From Anaerolineae bacterium (lineage in GTDB: Bacteria > Chloroflexota > Anaerolineae > JAAYZQ01), in contig JAFGOG010000532.1 of assembly GCA_016926595.1 (NCBI GenBank), positions 1-62,854 on the forward strand: a stretch of 62,854 bases of DNA, given 5' to 3'. The notes under the pieces were generated by a model. That model made no database searches. It saw nothing but the letters and a program-made list of their open reading frames with translations, and was not told where the DNA came from. Positions 1 through 7,707 of this stretch are shown here, piece after piece. Position 1 is the first letter of the stretch, and each line of letters starts with the position of its first letter. The translations under genes and the position numbers were made by a program.

Positions 1-63
1 ATGTTGGTCATCCGCGGCGCGGTAATGGCCCAAAGCTTTGACCGCCTATGGGACGCAGCCTGA
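1..63 (+). CDS. C-terminal fragment of an unidentified protein (5' end outside window)
   Basis: Frame 1 is open from the first base for 20 codons and ends at a TGA at 61-63. The tail (LVIRGAVMAQ...FDRLWDAA) resembles the end of phospholipase D-like proteins, where a strand is followed by a helix ending in LW. The fragment is too short to name, and the apparent ATG at base 1 may be internal. Confidence 0.35.
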   Translation: MLVIRGAVMAQSFDRLWDAA

Positions 64-119
64 GTGCCCCCAACTACAAACACTCCCGGGGATGGCCGGG
101 ATGGCTCACTCTGCTGTTC

Positions 120-148
120 TTGGTGTTTGCCGCAAGGTGCGGTATAAT
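120..148 (+). promoter_or_regulatory. sigma-70-type promoter of the GH13 gene
   Basis: TTGGTG at 120-125, a 17-bp spacer, then TATAAT at 143-148. The predicted transcript start near 155 lies upstream of the ATG at 180 and downstream of the in-frame ATG at 48, so it helps choose the start codon. Confidence 0.6.
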
Positions 149-179
149 GGGGCCAAATCCAACACGAAAGCGAGCAACG

Positions 180-1697
180 ATGACCGAACAAACCGCACCC
201 TCTGCCAGCCCTGCCGTCCGCACCCCCGAGTGGGTGAAGGATGCCGTGTTTTACCAGATCTTTCCCGATTCGTTTGCCCGCAGCGCGCGCGTGCCCAAGC
301 CTGGCGGGCTCCAGCCGTGGGGCTCGTTGCCGACCGGGTACGGCTACAAGGGCGGCGACCTGCTGGGCGTCGTCGAGCACCTCGACGTCCTCGCCGACCT
401 GGGGATCAATGCGATCTATTTTTGCCCGGTCTTTCAGTCGGCGTCCAATCACCGCTACCACACCCACGACTATAACCGGGTCGACCCCATGCTCGGCGGC
501 GACGATGCCCTGCGTGAGCTGCTCGACGAGGCCCACCGGCGCGGCATGCGCATCGTGCTCGACGGCGTGTTCAACCACGCCAGCCGCGGCTTTTTCCAGT
601 TCAACGACATCCTCGAGAACGGGCTTAACTCGGCCTACGTCGACTGGTTTGTGATCAAGGACAAAACCAGGCCGCTCGATCCCTACAACCCCCGGGCCAT
701 GGCTCAGGGGCGCAGCAAGTGGGAGACCAACTATCGCTGCTGGTGGGACCTGCCGCCACTGCCCGAGTTTAACACTGACAATCCGGAGGTGCGCGCGTTC
801 CTGCTGGGGGTGGCCGAGCGCTGGATCAAATTTGGCATCGATGGCTGGCGGCTGGACGTGCCCGAGGATATCGACGACGAGCCGTTCTGGCAAGAGTTCC
901 GGCGGCGGGTCAAGGCCATCAACCCCGAGGCCTACATCGTCGGCGAGATCTGGCATCCGGCGCAGGAGTGGCTGCGCGGCGACCAGTTTGACGCGGTGAT
1001 GAATTACGTCTTTAACCGCGCCGCGCAGTGCTTTTTTGGCGGCGACAGGCTGGACACGCGCATCCATCCGGGCGGCTACGAGCTCGCGCCGATCCGGGCC
1101 GTAGAGTTCGGCCGGCGCATCGAGGCTATGCTGGCTATGTATGACTGGCAGGTGACCCAGGTGCAGCTTAACTTGCTGGGCAGCCACGATACGCCGCGCA
1201 TCCTGTCGATCCTGGGTGAAGATAGGGACAGCCTCAAGCTGGCGGTGCTGTGGCAGATGACCATGCCCGGCGCGCCGTGCATCTACTACGGCGACGAGGT
1301 GGGCATGCGCAGCGTGCCCAGCGAGGGGCACGAGGGACGGGCGACGATGTCTTGGGATCGGTCGAGTTGGGACTGGGATCTGCGCGACACGATCAAACGC
1401 CACATCGCCCTGCGTCACGCCCATCCGGTGCTGCGCCGTGGCGCGTTTCAAGCGTTGCTCGCCGATGATGGGCCCAACGTCTATGCCTTTATGCGCCGCC
1501 TGGGCGAGGAGACGATGGTGATCGTGTTTAACAACGGCAATGCGGCATACCAACTCGATGTGCCCGGCGGCGCTGCGCTGGCCGACGGCGCGGTTTTGAG
1601 CGACTGCCTGGGGCTGGGAACGTGCAGCGTCGCCGGCGGGCGGATCGGCGGCCTGGTGATGCCGCCTCGCTCGGGTGTGGTGCTGCTCAAAGGTTGA
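180..1697 (+). CDS. GH13 alpha-amylase family protein (cyclomaltodextrinase/neopullulanase-like)
   Basis: 505-residue glycoside hydrolase expected to cleave or transfer alpha-glucans. The conserved GH13 regions appear in order: region I DGVFNH, region II GWRLDVPED (nucleophile D226), region III VGEIWH (acid/base E256) and region IV LLGSHDTPR (D337). The segment WWDLPPLPEFN is typical of the cyclomaltodextrinase/neopullulanase/maltogenic amylase subfamily, but the N-terminal starch-binding domain usual there is missing. No signal peptide follows the chosen start, so it is probably cytoplasmic. The ATG at 180 is preferred over 48 because a good promoter lies between them. A short C-terminal beta domain ends the protein. 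Exact substrate is not decided by sequence. Confidence 0.9.
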   Translation: MTEQTAPSASPAVRTPEWVKDAVFYQIFPDSFARSARVPKPGGLQPWGSLPTGYGYKGGDLLGVVEHLDVLADLGINAIYFCPVFQSASNHRYHTHDYNRVDPMLGGDDALRELLDEAHRRGMRIVLDGVFNHASRGFFQFNDILENGLNSAYVDWFVIKDKTRPLDPYNPRAMAQGRSKWETNYRCWWDLPPLPEFNTDNPEVRAFLLGVAERWIKFGIDGWRLDVPEDIDDEPFWQEFRRRVKAINPEAYIVGEIWHPAQEWLRGDQFDAVMNYVFNRAAQCFFGGDRLDTRIHPGGYELAPIRAVEFGRRIEAMLAMYDWQVTQVQLNLLGSHDTPRILSILGEDRDSLKLAVLWQMTMPGAPCIYYGDEVGMRSVPSEGHEGRATMSWDRSSWDWDLRDTIKRHIALRHAHPVLRRGAFQALLADDGPNVYAFMRRLGEETMVIVFNNGNAAYQLDVPGGAALADGAVLSDCLGLGTCSVAGGRIGGLVMPPRSGVVLLKG

Positions 1698-1711
1698 CTG
1701 GAGGATGACCT

Positions 1712-2791
1712 ATGAATGAGGAGCTCTATCGCCAACTGGCGCAGCGGCTGGATGCCATCCCCAACGGCTTTCCGGCGACCGAGAGCGAGGTGGAGCTGCG
1801 GCTGCTGGCCAAGATGTTCGAGCCGGAGGAAGCGGCGCTGGCGGCGGTTATGAAGCTGACCCAAGAGCCGGCGGCCGACATCGCCGCGCGCGCCGGGGTG
1901 GACGAAAAAACGGCGCGCGACCGGCTCAAGCAGATGGTCAAAAAGGGCCTGATCGTCGCGGGGCGCGGCGAGAGGGAACTGGTCTATGGCTTGATGCCCT
2001 TTGTCGTCGGCATTTACGAATCCCAGTTGTCGCGCCTGGACAAGGAAATGGCCGAGCTGTTCGAGGCCTACTATGTGGAGAGCAAGGCCGCGATGCTGCG
2101 CACGACGCCTTCGGTCCATCGCGTCATCCCGGTGGAGCAAGCCATCCCGGCCGGGCTGGAGATCTTTCCCTACGAGCGGGCGACCGAGATGATCGAGAAC
2201 GCCAGGTCGTGGGGCGTGCGCGACTGCATCTGCCGCGTGCAGCAACAGTTGATCGGCAGGGGATGCGACGCGCCGGTGGAGAACTGTATCAGCTTTGCCC
2301 CGGTCGAGGGGGCGTTTGACAACTCGCGGACGACCCGCGCGCTGACCAAAGAGCAGGCACTGCAGTTGTTGAGGGAAGCGGCTGATGCCGGTCTGGTGCA
2401 TTCGACCGGCAACTATCGCGACGGCAACAACTATGTTTGCAACTGCTGCACCTGCTGCTGCGGCGTGCTGCGCGGTGTGGCCGAGTTTGGCTTGCCCACC
2501 GCCATCGCGCACTCGGATTTTGCCGTCCTGGTCGATGCGGATCTGTGCATCGGCTGCGAGAGCTGCCTGGAGCGCTGCCAGTTTGGGGCGCTTTCGGTGC
2601 CGGAGGGGCTTTGTCTGGTCGACTATGGGCGCTGCGTGGGCTGCGGCGTGTGCGTGTCGTCTTGCCCGGTCGACGCCCTGTCGCTGCACCTCCGCGAAGA
2701 GGACGAGCGTCTGGCCGTGCCTGTGGACGATGTGGCCTGGATGCAGGTGCGGGCCCAGAACCGTGGGATTGCGCTCTCCGATGTACTCTAG
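1712..2791 (+). CDS. Winged-helix/ferredoxin-type 4Fe-4S protein
   Basis: 359 residues. The N-terminal third resembles a winged-helix module (RAGVDEKTARDRLKQMVKKGLI). The middle has clustered cysteines (CICR...GC...ENC and CNCCTCCCG). The C-terminus is a two-cluster ferredoxin domain with CIGCESCLERC and CVGCGVCVSSCP motifs. It likely carries electrons, possibly with sensing or DNA-binding by the N-terminal part. It begins 14 nt after the amylase with GGAGG upstream and is followed by a DUF362 iron-sulfur protein, so the two may act in one redox process. The partner reaction is unknown. Confidence 0.75.
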   Translation: MNEELYRQLAQRLDAIPNGFPATESEVELRLLAKMFEPEEAALAAVMKLTQEPAADIAARAGVDEKTARDRLKQMVKKGLIVAGRGERELVYGLMPFVVGIYESQLSRLDKEMAELFEAYYVESKAAMLRTTPSVHRVIPVEQAIPAGLEIFPYERATEMIENARSWGVRDCICRVQQQLIGRGCDAPVENCISFAPVEGAFDNSRTTRALTKEQALQLLREAADAGLVHSTGNYRDGNNYVCNCCTCCCGVLRGVAEFGLPTAIAHSDFAVLVDADLCIGCESCLERCQFGALSVPEGLCLVDYGRCVGCGVCVSSCPVDALSLHLREEDERLAVPVDDVAWMQVRAQNRGIALSDVL

Positions 2792-2813
2792 GCGCCTTTG
2801 CACATGGAAGATT

Positions 2814-2829
2814 CCCCAACTTGTTGGGG
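2814..2829. repeat. REP-like palindrome CCCCAAC-TT-GTTGGGG
   Basis: Perfect 16-bp palindrome between two iron-sulfur protein genes. Relatives of this family lie at 14928-14943, 39306-39321, 39392-39407 and 47770-47785. Confidence 0.7.
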
Positions 2830-2924
2830 GCGGGCCTGAACAAGTGGCGGTGCAACCCACCGCCGGGATCCGGGATGGGGATAGGGATCCGGGATAGGGA
2901 TCTGGAATAGGGGCGGGATACAAC

Positions 2925-4058
2925 ATGGCTCAATCATCGAACTCAAGCGTGTCCGTACTATCGTGCTCCGGTTATGATCTGGACGCCGTGCGCCGTGCGG
3001 TCGAGGCCGTCTTGCAGCCGTTGGGGGGCATCGGGCGGTTTCTCAAACCGGGCATGCAGGTGCTGCTCAAGCCCAACCTGTTGAACGATGCCCCGCTGGA
3101 ACGGGCCGTGACCACGCATCCGGCGCTGGTCCGGGCGGTCGCCGGGCTGGTGCAGGAAGCAGGCGGCCGGGTCTGGATCGGCGATTCGCCCGGTGGCCCG
3201 ATCGAACGCAACGCCCACGTCTTTAGCACGAGCGGCATGGCCGAGGCGGCCGAGGTGCTGGGCGCCGAGCTGGTCTGTTTTGACGGCGTCACCTGGAAGA
3301 GGCTCAACGGCACGGACTATTACATCGCCCGACAGGTGTTCGAGGCCGATCTCGTGATCGACCTGCCCAAGCTCAAGACGCACGGTTTGACCCTGTACAC
3401 CGGGGCGGTCAAAAACCTCTTTGGCGTCATTCCCGGCCGGCGCAAGCGCGAGCTGCATTTTCGCGCCCCCGGGGTGACCGATTTCTCGACGATCCTGGTG
3501 GATGTGCTCGAACTGGCGCCGCCCGGTTTGACGATCATGGATGGCGTGGTCGGGTTGGAGGGCAACGGCCCCGGCGCCGGCGGCACCCCCCATCGGTATG
3601 GCGTGCTGGCGGCGTCGGCCGACCCGGTGGCCCTCGACGCGGTGCTCGCGCAGGCAATGGGCTACCGCGCCGGGCAGGTCGTCCACCTGGCCCAGGCTGC
3701 GGAGCGGGGGCTGGGTGTAGCCGATCTGGGGGCGATCGACGTGATCGGCGAGCGGTCGGCGTTGGATTTCGGGCGGCGGCTGCTGCCCAGGACGCATTGG
3801 TACCTGGATGTGCCTTCGTGGATCAGCGATCCGCTGCGGCGCACGATCAAACTGCGCCCCGAACTCGATCCCGCGCTGTGCATCGGCTGCGGGCGCTGTG
3901 CCGAGGTGTGTCCCGGCGACGCGATCACGCCTGGCAAACCGCCGGTTTTTGATTTCACCCGCTGCGTGGGCTGCCTGTGCTGCGCCGAGATCTGCCCCAA
4001 AGGGGCGTTGGATCTGCACCAGAGCTGGCTGGCCAGGCTGCTTGGGGTGGGACAATAG
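2925..4058 (+). CDS. DUF362 domain protein with C-terminal 4Fe-4S ferredoxin domain
   Basis: 377 residues. Residues about 1-300 match the DUF362 pattern (LLKPNLLND, WIGDSPGGP, DLPKLKTHGLTLYTGAVKNLFGVIPG, ending with a cluster-ligand-rich tail). The last 60 residues hold two cysteine motifs, CIGCGRCAEVCPGD and CVGCLCCAEICPKG, for two [4Fe-4S] clusters. The family is widespread in anaerobes and its reaction is not established. Position after another dicluster ferredoxin-like protein, and before a dehydrogenase and an aldolase, suggests a role in an anaerobic carbon or redox pathway; that is inference. Confidence 0.85.
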   Translation: MAQSSNSSVSVLSCSGYDLDAVRRAVEAVLQPLGGIGRFLKPGMQVLLKPNLLNDAPLERAVTTHPALVRAVAGLVQEAGGRVWIGDSPGGPIERNAHVFSTSGMAEAAEVLGAELVCFDGVTWKRLNGTDYYIARQVFEADLVIDLPKLKTHGLTLYTGAVKNLFGVIPGRRKRELHFRAPGVTDFSTILVDVLELAPPGLTIMDGVVGLEGNGPGAGGTPHRYGVLAASADPVALDAVLAQAMGYRAGQVVHLAQAAERGLGVADLGAIDVIGERSALDFGRRLLPRTHWYLDVPSWISDPLRRTIKLRPELDPALCIGCGRCAEVCPGDAITPGKPPVFDFTRCVGCLCCAEICPKGALDLHQSWLARLLGVGQ

Positions 4059-4092
4059 GGCGCGCTGGGATAGCGCTGCCAAAGGAGGGCGG

Positions 4093-5070
4093 ATGAAGAA
4101 AGATCAAGTGTTGGTCAACCGCGAGATCCATCCCGCGGCCCTGGCGCGCCTGTCTGAGCGCGCTGAGGTGCTCGAGGCGTACACAGCCTCGTACGCTCAG
4201 ACGATGGCCATGATGCCCGAGATCGACGGCTTTTTGCTCTGCGCTGGGATATCCTTGGGAGGGGCCGAGATGGATCGTGGGCCCAGGCTGCGGGTTATCG
4301 GCCGCCACGGCGTGGGCCTGGATAACGTCGACCTGGATGCGGCCACGGCGCGCGGCATCCAGGTGGTCTACACGCCGGCCGGGCCGACCGAATCGACCGC
4401 CGAGCACGCGCTGACGCTGATGATGGCCACGGCCCGCCGCCTGGCGCGGCTTGACTCGGCCAGTCGCGCCGGCGATTTTGGCATCCGTAACCGCTTTGAG
4501 TTCATAGGGCGCGAGCTCGATGGCAAGGTGCTGGGCGTGGCCGGGTTTGGACGCATTGGCCGCCGCCTGGCTGAGATGTGCCGCGCCGCGCTGCATATGT
4601 CCGTATACGTGTACGACCCTTATCTCGATCCGCAGCAGATCGCCGCGTGGGGGGCGACGGCGGTCGGGGACATCGTTGAGCTGGCCGGCGTGGTCGACGT
4701 GCTCTCGCTGCACGTCCCCTTGACCGCGGACACGCACCATTTGATCGATCGCCGGGTGTTGTGGGCGATGAAGCCCGAGGCGATCTTGATCAGCATCGCC
4801 CGTGGGGCGGTGGTGGACGAAGCGGCGTTGATCGCCGCCCTGAAGGAGAGGCGCATTTTCGGCGCCGGGATCGATGTCTACGACCCTGAGCCGCCGGCGG
4901 CCGATCACCCGCTCTTTCAACTGGACAACGTGGTGCTCACGCCGCACGTGGCCAGCTTTACTGCCGAGGCCCGGCTGCTGATGGGCATGACCGTGGTAGA
5001 GGATATGCTGCGCGTGCTGGCCGGAGAGAAACCCGAGTACCTGGCCAATCCTGAGGTGCTCACATCGTAA
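4093..5070 (+). CDS. D-isomer-specific 2-hydroxyacid dehydrogenase
   Basis: 325 residues of the phosphoglycerate dehydrogenase-like family, which interconverts 2-hydroxyacids and 2-oxoacids with NAD(P). The nucleotide-binding motif GFGRIGRRLAEM is near residue 150. The later conserved segments ARGAVVDEAAL, DVYDPEPP and LTPHVAS carry the expected catalytic Arg, Glu and His positions. The open frame extends back to 3808, but AAAGGAGG at 4081-4088 fixes the ATG at 4093. It is followed 28 nt later by an HpcH/HpaI aldolase, which typically makes or breaks 2-oxoacids, so the pair could process one compound. There is no C-terminal ACT domain, which argues against a standard serine-pathway SerA. Confidence 0.88.
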   Translation: MKKDQVLVNREIHPAALARLSERAEVLEAYTASYAQTMAMMPEIDGFLLCAGISLGGAEMDRGPRLRVIGRHGVGLDNVDLDAATARGIQVVYTPAGPTESTAEHALTLMMATARRLARLDSASRAGDFGIRNRFEFIGRELDGKVLGVAGFGRIGRRLAEMCRAALHMSVYVYDPYLDPQQIAAWGATAVGDIVELAGVVDVLSLHVPLTADTHHLIDRRVLWAMKPEAILISIARGAVVDEAALIAALKERRIFGAGIDVYDPEPPAADHPLFQLDNVVLTPHVASFTAEARLLMGMTVVEDMLRVLAGEKPEYLANPEVLTS

Positions 5071-5098
5071 CAGCCATTTCAGTTCAGGAGGATGCTAA

Positions 5099-5887
5099 AT
5101 GAGACCCAACCGATTTCGAGAAGCGTTAGCCGCCGGCAAGCCGACAGTGAGTACGCGCCTGCACGTCTGCTCGCCGGCCATCGTCGAGATGCTCGGCCAC
5201 ACCGGGCTGTATGACTATGTCGAATTCCTGGCCGAATACGGCTCGTTCGATCTCCACGACCTGGACAACCTGTGCCGGGCGGCCGAACTCTACGATATGT
5301 CTGCGGTGATCAAGATCGACCAGGAGCCGCGCGGCTTTTTGGCGCAACGTGGCATCGGCGCTGGCTTCCAGGGGGTGCTGTTTGCCGACTGCCGCTCGGT
5401 CGAGGATGTGCAACACTGCGTGCGCCTGGTTCGTCCTGAGACGCCGGAGGATGGGGGGCTGCATGGCGTCGGCGCGCGCCGGTTTGCCTATCCGGGTTAT
5501 GGCGGCACACCCGAGTACGTCCAGGCGCTGCGCGATGTGGTGGTCATGATCATGGTCGAAAAACGGCAGGCTGTTGAGCAGTTGGAGGCGATCCTGTCGG
5601 TCAAGGGCGTCGACATGATCCAGTGGGGGCCATCCGACTATTCGATGAGCACTGGACGGGCCGGGCAGCGGGGTTCGCCCGAGATCAAGGCGATCGAAAA
5701 GCGGGTGTTCGAAACCGCGCTCAAGATGGGTGTGCTGCCGCGCGCCGAGATCGGCAGTCCCGATCAGGCCAGGTATTTTCTCGACATGGGGGTGCGCCAC
5801 TTTAGCCTGGGCACCGACGTGTCGATCCTGTTCAGGTGGTGGCAGGAAAACGGCAAGGAGCTTTGCAAAGCGCTTGAAGGATCATAA
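5099..5887 (+). CDS. HpcH/HpaI-type aldolase/citrate lyase family protein
   Basis: 262-residue TIM-barrel protein of the class II 2-oxoacid aldolase family, which cleaves hydroxy-oxo acids to pyruvate or glyoxylate plus an aldehyde using a divalent metal. Visible family features are the early FLAEYGSFDLHDL segment, the EPRGFLAQRGIGAGFQGVLF strand region and the late IQWGPSDYSMS segment. CAGGAGG sits before the ATG. It is the last gene of the run starting at 1712 and is followed by a strong hairpin. Substrate cannot be read from the sequence. Confidence 0.8.
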   Translation: MRPNRFREALAAGKPTVSTRLHVCSPAIVEMLGHTGLYDYVEFLAEYGSFDLHDLDNLCRAAELYDMSAVIKIDQEPRGFLAQRGIGAGFQGVLFADCRSVEDVQHCVRLVRPETPEDGGLHGVGARRFAYPGYGGTPEYVQALRDVVVMIMVEKRQAVEQLEAILSVKGVDMIQWGPSDYSMSTGRAGQRGSPEIKAIEKRVFETALKMGVLPRAEIGSPDQARYFLDMGVRHFSLGTDVSILFRWWQENGKELCKALEGS

Positions 5888-5890
5888 AAC

Positions 5891-5925
5891 TAGTTGCGAC
5901 GCACCTGCCAGGTGCGTCGCAACTA
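5891..5925. terminator. Perfect 16-bp hairpin after the aldolase gene
   Basis: The arms TAGTTGCGACGCACCT and AGGTGCGTCGCAACTA are exact complements around a 3-nt loop, 4 nt after the stop codon. The following AAAAAC has no T-tract, so it may be an RNA-stabilising or dispersed repeat rather than an intrinsic terminator. Confidence 0.55.
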
Positions 5926-5936
5926 AAAACTCGCTC

Positions 5937-5965
5937 TTGACAGCGGCTCGTGTCTGGTGTATAAT
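5937..5965 (+). promoter_or_regulatory. Consensus sigma-70 promoter of the Rrf2-iscS operon
   Basis: TTGACA at 5937-5942, a 17-bp spacer, and TATAAT at 5960-5965. Both hexamers match consensus perfectly, so the promoter should be strong when not repressed. Confidence 0.85.
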
Positions 5966-5992
5966 AATCCCGAGTATTTACTCGGGATTATT
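5963..5992. promoter_or_regulatory. Palindromic operator, probable Rrf2 binding site
   Basis: The arms AATAATCCCGAGTA and TACTCGGGATTATT form a perfect 14-bp inverted repeat with a 2-nt centre. It overlaps the -10 box and the expected transcript start of the Rrf2 gene. Rrf2-family regulators bind palindromes of this size, so autorepression is the natural reading; binding itself is inference. Confidence 0.75.
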
Positions 5993-6009
5993 TTTGGCGT
6001 GGACGGATA

Positions 6010-6420
6010 ATGAAGATTTCGGCCAAGGAACAATATGGGTTGCGCGCGGTTGCCGAGCTGGCGGCGCGGCATGGCGACGGGCCCGTTTCACTGAACGAGG
6101 TTGCCCAGGCACAGGGCGTTTCGCTGGCCTACCTGGAGCAGATCGTCCCTTTGCTGCGCGATGCGGGGTTGATCGTCAGCACGCGCGGGGCCAAAGGGGG
6201 ATACGAACTCGCCCGTTCGCCCCAAAACATGACCGTGGGCGATGTGCTGCGCGCGCTGGAGGGCGATATCCTGCCGGTACTATGCGTGCAGCACGACGAT
6301 GATATGCGCCCCTGTGAACGGATTGGCACGTGTGCGGCCCGTGCCGTCTGGCAACAAGTGCACGACCGGGTGACGGAAACGTTGGATCGGATGTGGTTGG
6401 CCGATCTGTCAACAGAGTGA
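6010..6420 (+). CDS. Rrf2 family transcriptional regulator (IscR-like)
   Basis: 136 residues. The winged helix-turn-helix is at the N-terminus (MKISAKEQYGLRAVAELA, then SLAYLEQIVPLLRDAGLIVSTRG). The C-terminal part has three cysteines in the arrangement C-x9-C-x5-C, the place where IscR and relatives hold a [2Fe-2S] cluster. Spacing differs slightly from E. coli IscR. It overlaps or nearly abuts a cysteine desulfurase gene, and a perfect palindrome covers its promoter, so it likely controls iron-sulfur or sulfur supply and its own expression. Confidence 0.88.
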   Translation: MKISAKEQYGLRAVAELAARHGDGPVSLNEVAQAQGVSLAYLEQIVPLLRDAGLIVSTRGAKGGYELARSPQNMTVGDVLRALEGDILPVLCVQHDDDMRPCERIGTCAARAVWQQVHDRVTETLDRMWLADLSTE

Positions 6421-6434
6421 TGAGAAAGAGTGAT

Positions 6435-7643
6435 ATGGACACGAAAAAACGAACGATTTACCTGGATCACGCGGCCACGACGGCGGTCGATCCGCGCGTG
6501 GTCGAGGCCATGCTGCCCTATTTTACGGAATACTATGGTAACGCCTCCAGCCTGCATCACAAGGGGCGTGAGGCAAACGATGCGCTCGAGGAAGCGCGTG
6601 AAACGGTCGCCGCTATCCTGGGCTGTCGGCCGCGCGAGGTGATCTTTACCAGCGGCGGCAGCGAGAGCGACAACCTGGCCTTGCGCGGCGTCGCCTTTGC
6701 CCAGGCCGAGAACGGCAAAAAGCACCTGATCACCTCTTCCATCGAGCACCACGCCATTGGCCATACGATGGCCCAGTTGCAGGAGAAATTTGGCTTTGAG
6801 GTGACCTATCTGCCCGTGGATGAGTACGGCGTGGTCGATCCGGACGATGTCACCAGGGCGATCCGCGACGATACGGCGTTGGTCAGCATCATGTATGCCA
6901 ACAATGAGGTGGGCACGATCCAACCCATGGCCGAGATCGGGCGTGTGTGCAAGGACAGGGGCGTGCCGTTTCACAGCGATGCCGTGCAGGCCGGCGGCGC
7001 GCTCGACCTTAACGTCGACCGGCTGGGCGTCGATCTGCTGTCCCTGTCGGCGCACAAGTTCTATGGCCCCAAGGGGGTGGGCATTTTGTACGCGCGGCGC
7101 AAGGTCAAGTTCTGGCCGGTGCAGACCGGCGGCTCGCACGAGGGGCGGCGGCGCGCCGGCACGGAGAACGTGCCCTACATCGTCGGGTTGGCGGCCGCGC
7201 TCAAGCTGGCTTACCAGGACGCCGGAACGGAGAACCAACGGCAGAGTACGCTGCGCGACAGGTTGATCCACGGGATCCTGGATCGGGTCCCCGAGGCGTA
7301 CTTGACCGGCCATCCGAGCGAGCGGCTGCCCAACAGCGCCAGCTTCGTGTTCAAGTATATCGAGGGCGAAGGCATTTTGCTCAACCTGGATGCGCTCGGC
7401 GTGTGCGCCAGCAGTGGGTCGGCGTGCACCTCGGCTGCGCTCGAACCGTCGCACGTGCTGGCGGCGATGGGCGTGCCGGTGGAGGTTGCCCACGGCAGCC
7501 TGCGCCTGACGCTGGGACGGGAGAACACCGAGCAGGACGTCGATTTTGTGATCGAGCGCTTGCCCGGGATCGTCCAAAAGCTGCGCGAGATTAGCCCGCT
7601 GTACGACCCGGCGGTCTGTGCGCCGGTCAAGATGGTGGTGTAA
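6435..7643 (+). CDS. iscS: Cysteine desulfurase (NifS/IscS family)
   Basis: 402-residue PLP enzyme that removes sulfur from cysteine for iron-sulfur clusters and thiolated tRNA. The PLP lysine is in SAHKFYGPKGVG (K208 from this start) and the persulfide cysteine in SSGSACTSAALEPSH (C331), a long mobile loop of the IscS type. The start at 6435 has AGAAAGAG upstream; an ATG at 6420 overlapping the Rrf2 stop is equally possible and adds five residues. Co-transcribed with the Rrf2 regulator. No scaffold gene iscU follows, so the symbol is by family only. Confidence 0.9.
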   Translation: MDTKKRTIYLDHAATTAVDPRVVEAMLPYFTEYYGNASSLHHKGREANDALEEARETVAAILGCRPREVIFTSGGSESDNLALRGVAFAQAENGKKHLITSSIEHHAIGHTMAQLQEKFGFEVTYLPVDEYGVVDPDDVTRAIRDDTALVSIMYANNEVGTIQPMAEIGRVCKDRGVPFHSDAVQAGGALDLNVDRLGVDLLSLSAHKFYGPKGVGILYARRKVKFWPVQTGGSHEGRRRAGTENVPYIVGLAAALKLAYQDAGTENQRQSTLRDRLIHGILDRVPEAYLTGHPSERLPNSASFVFKYIEGEGILLNLDALGVCASSGSACTSAALEPSHVLAAMGVPVEVAHGSLRLTLGRENTEQDVDFVIERLPGIVQKLREISPLYDPAVCAPVKMVV

Positions 7644-7646
7644 GCC

Positions 7647-7679
7647 AGAAACCGGGTTTCTAAGAGAAACCCGGTTTCT
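7647..7679. terminator. Hairpin of the AGAAACC-CGGTTTCT repeat family between convergent genes
   Basis: AGAAACCGGGTTTCT and AGAAACCCGGTTTCT are exact complements around AAG. It lies between the convergent iscS and SGNH genes and could end both transcripts. The same family recurs at 14960, 16927, 29201, 31131, 40840 and 46371. Confidence 0.6.
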
Positions 7680-7707
7680 CATTGTTATGGGCGAGATGGT
7701 GGTGTGA

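Noticed and set aside
1481..2926. 481-codon minus-strand frame over the ferredoxin-like gene
   Set aside because: A shadow of GC-rich coding on the other strand: His/Arg/Gln-rich with no domain, while the plus strand has cysteine motifs and ribosome sites.
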